This document shows positions 62,553-64,000 of a DNA stretch of 64,000 bases, piece after piece. A program made the position numbers and the translations under genes. This stretch comes from an uncultured Rhodospirillales bacterium. GTDB taxonomy: Bacteria > Pseudomonadota > Alphaproteobacteria > Rhodospirillales > UBA2165. Below the pieces are notes generated by a model. The model worked only from the letters and a program-made list of their open reading frames with translations, had not been told where the DNA came from and searched no databases. Where the stretch lies: NCBI GenBank assembly GCA_913055735.1, contig CAJXKD010000001.1, positions 620,001 through 684,000 of the forward strand, read 5' to 3'. How positions within the stretch are numbered: the first letter of the stretch is position 1; each line of letters opens with the position of its first letter.

Positions 62553-63944
62553 ATGGCCGATACCGACATTGAGGAAGCGCCGCCGGAAGAGGCGGCCGGG
62601 GACCCCGCTGACACGGCTGCAGACGACGCGGACGGCGAAAATGCCGCCGCTGAGGCCGCACCCGAGGGCGACGCGAACCCCGACGACGGCACCTCGGAAG
62701 AGGCCGCCGGGGAGGATGGCGAGGCGGCCGCCGAAGGCTCCGACGATATACCCGCTGACGAGAGCTTCGAGGATCTCGCCTTCGATGACGAGGATGAGTT
62801 CGACGAGGTCGACGACGAAGTCTTCGCCGAACGTAAGAGAAAGCTCATCCTCGTTGCCGGTAGCGCCGGCGGAACCATTGCCTTTCTTTTCCTCTTTATG
62901 CTCGCCCTGTCCTTCGGCGGCGGCGATTATTCGCTCCGTGTAAGCGCAGATCTGCCGCCACGCAGCGCGGCGCTACAAGGCCGCGCGGCCCTCACCCCGG
63001 GCGCACGCGGCGACGGCATGAACCAAACCTTCGACGGTCCCACCGGATTGACCATCCCCGCCGTTGCCGCGACGGCCTTTTCCGGCGTTCCCGAAATCGA
63101 AAAAGGCGAGCCGCTGCGCCCGGCCCCGATCCGCGATATGGTCGAGGGCGGCCCGAACGGCCTGCTCCCCAAGGTTCCGCCGGATGGACGGATGCCGTGG
63201 AAAGTGTACGCCCGGCCCTTTGCCGGCGATTCCGAAAAGCCGAAAGTCGCGATCCTCATCAATGGCGTCGGGATGAGCCAAGCTGCGGCAATCGCCGCCA
63301 TCGAACAATTACCGCCGGGCGTTACCCTGTCGTTTGAACCCTATACCAGCGAGTTGAGCGAATGGGTGTCGCTGGCCCGCACGGCCGGACACGAGGTAAC
63401 GATCAATCTTCCCATGGAGCCGATCGATTTCCCGGCCATCGATCCGGGCCCCCTCGGTCTGTTCACAGATCTCGATGTCAAGCAACGTGAAGCCCGGCTC
63501 AGCACGATCCTCGGCCTCGCCACCGGCTACATCGGATTTGTCGCGACCCACGGATCATTGTTCGCCACAACCGATGAGGCATTAAAGCCGGTTCTCGAAG
63601 CGATACGCACGCGCGGCCTGGCCATTATCGACCCGGGCCTTCTCAGCAACAGCCGCGTTCTACCGCTTTCCGATGCCATTGGCCTGCCCAACGCAAGGGT
63701 CGACATGCACCTCGATACCGTGCCCTCGACCGAGGCCATTCAGGAAAAACTCAAGCAGCTCGAAGACATGGCGCGGGCCAAAGGCCGCGCCATCGCGATC
63801 GCGGAACCGTATCCGTTGACCATCAGGCTCCTCGCGGAATGGAGTATCGGACTCCCGCAAAAAAATCTTGAACTTGCGCCCGTCTCAGCGTTGGTTAAGG
63901 AACCGCCGGTTCCGGAGACGAAGGCCTCGGCGGAAGAAGGATAA
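62553..63944 (+). CDS. Divergent polysaccharide deacetylase-family protein
   Basis: 463 residues. Residues 1-90 are rich in Asp, Glu and Ala with little structure; a membrane helix follows at about 93-118 (LILVAGSAGGTIAFLFLFMLA). The C-terminal domain (about 225-455) belongs to the divergent polysaccharide deacetylase family: GVTLSFEPYTSELSEWVSLARTAGHEVTINLPMEPIDFPAIDPGP and GYIGFVATHGSLF. The family's Asp-Asp pair in the first strand is replaced by NG (ILINGVGMS), so catalytic activity is doubtful. Usually found between ctpA and an RNA pyrophosphohydrolase gene in alphaproteobacteria. Confidence 0.85.
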   Translation: MADTDIEEAPPEEAAGDPADTAADDADGENAAAEAAPEGDANPDDGTSEEAAGEDGEAAAEGSDDIPADESFEDLAFDDEDEFDEVDDEVFAERKRKLILVAGSAGGTIAFLFLFMLALSFGGGDYSLRVSADLPPRSAALQGRAALTPGARGDGMNQTFDGPTGLTIPAVAATAFSGVPEIEKGEPLRPAPIRDMVEGGPNGLLPKVPPDGRMPWKVYARPFAGDSEKPKVAILINGVGMSQAAAIAAIEQLPPGVTLSFEPYTSELSEWVSLARTAGHEVTINLPMEPIDFPAIDPGPLGLFTDLDVKQREARLSTILGLATGYIGFVATHGSLFATTDEALKPVLEAIRTRGLAIIDPGLLSNSRVLPLSDAIGLPNARVDMHLDTVPSTEAIQEKLKQLEDMARAKGRAIAIAEPYPLTIRLLAEWSIGLPQKNLELAPVSALVKEPPVPETKASAEEG

Positions 63945-63980
63945 ACCGCCCCAATTTCGCACTACCGCGGGTAGCCGCCG

Positions 63981-64000
63981 ATGACGACCGATCCGCAGTC
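63981..64000 (+). CDS. Start of the next gene, possibly an RNA pyrophosphohydrolase (partial)
   Basis: An ATG at 63981 opens MTTDPQ and runs off the window. In many alphaproteobacteria a Nudix RNA pyrophosphohydrolase follows at this place, but only six codons are visible, so the assignment is from gene order alone. Confidence 0.3.

Overview
The window is about 60% GC chromosomal DNA from an alphaproteobacterium. The order obgE-proB-proA-nadD-rsfS-rlmH-gpmI-envC-ctpA, a bL21 protein with a long Lys/Ala tail, NasS/NasT control of nitrate assimilation and fused DctQM TRAP permeases all fit a Rhodospirillales-like free-living heterotroph, though species cannot be named from sequence alone. There is no prophage, insertion sequence or CRISPR array. 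The region looks like accessory nutrient-acquisition loci set against a conserved housekeeping block.

Layout. 1-2.0 kb: end of a GNAT acetyltransferase, a DUF1045 2H-phosphoesterase of phosphonate loci, and a divergent HU-like protein preceded by a PhoB-type leader that resembles the phnG leader 15 kb away. 2.1-8.6 kb: iron-uptake locus (Fur-type box, FecI-type sigma factor, FecR, second Fur-type box, STN-domain TonB receptor, then three membrane proteins of the DUF3649/PepSY/DUF3325 type). 8.6-12.5 kb: glutamine-synthetase-like ligase and Rieske oxygenase, divergent from an IclR regulator. 12.6-27.6 kb: a large phosphonate region: a PhnM paralogue divergent from phnDCE-1, the C-P lyase operon phnGHIJKLM with a PhnZ-like HD oxygenase and phnN, then phnCDE-2 with an endonuclease/exonuclease/phosphatase-family gene. 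27.6-29.0 kb: ArsR regulator and metal/arsenical permease. 29.3-41.5 kb: nitrate assimilation (nasT, nasS, a sigma-54 promoter with a candidate ANTAR-target leader, nrtA, nrtB, fused nrtCD, nirB, nirD, nasA). 41.9-51.6 kb: a probable (hetero)aromatic catabolic regulon (HbpS/GlcG-like protein, double VOC protein, FAD monooxygenase, TRAP binding protein and permease, molybdenum hydroxylase large subunit, TetR regulator) with shared palindromes in two promoter regions. 51.75 kb: tRNA-Ser(CGA). 52.1-64 kb: rplU-rpmA-obgE-proBA-nadD-rsfS-rlmH-gpmI-envC-ctpA-polysaccharide-deacetylase-like block, running off the right edge.

How the genes work together. The Pho-type boxes ahead of phnG and phnC-2 suggest that phosphonate use is switched on by phosphate starvation. 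C-P lyase needs a cyclic phosphodiesterase after cleavage, yet no phnP is visible; the DUF1045 protein (2H fold) and the EEP-family protein downstream of phnE-2 are candidates to fill that gap. The glutamine-synthetase-like/Rieske pair and second PhnM next to phnDCE-1 could be a side branch for nitrogen-bearing or N-substituted phosphonates; this is a hypothesis. Nitrate genes appear to be under double control: a sigma-54 promoter for nitrogen limitation and NasS/NasT antitermination for nitrate or nitrite.
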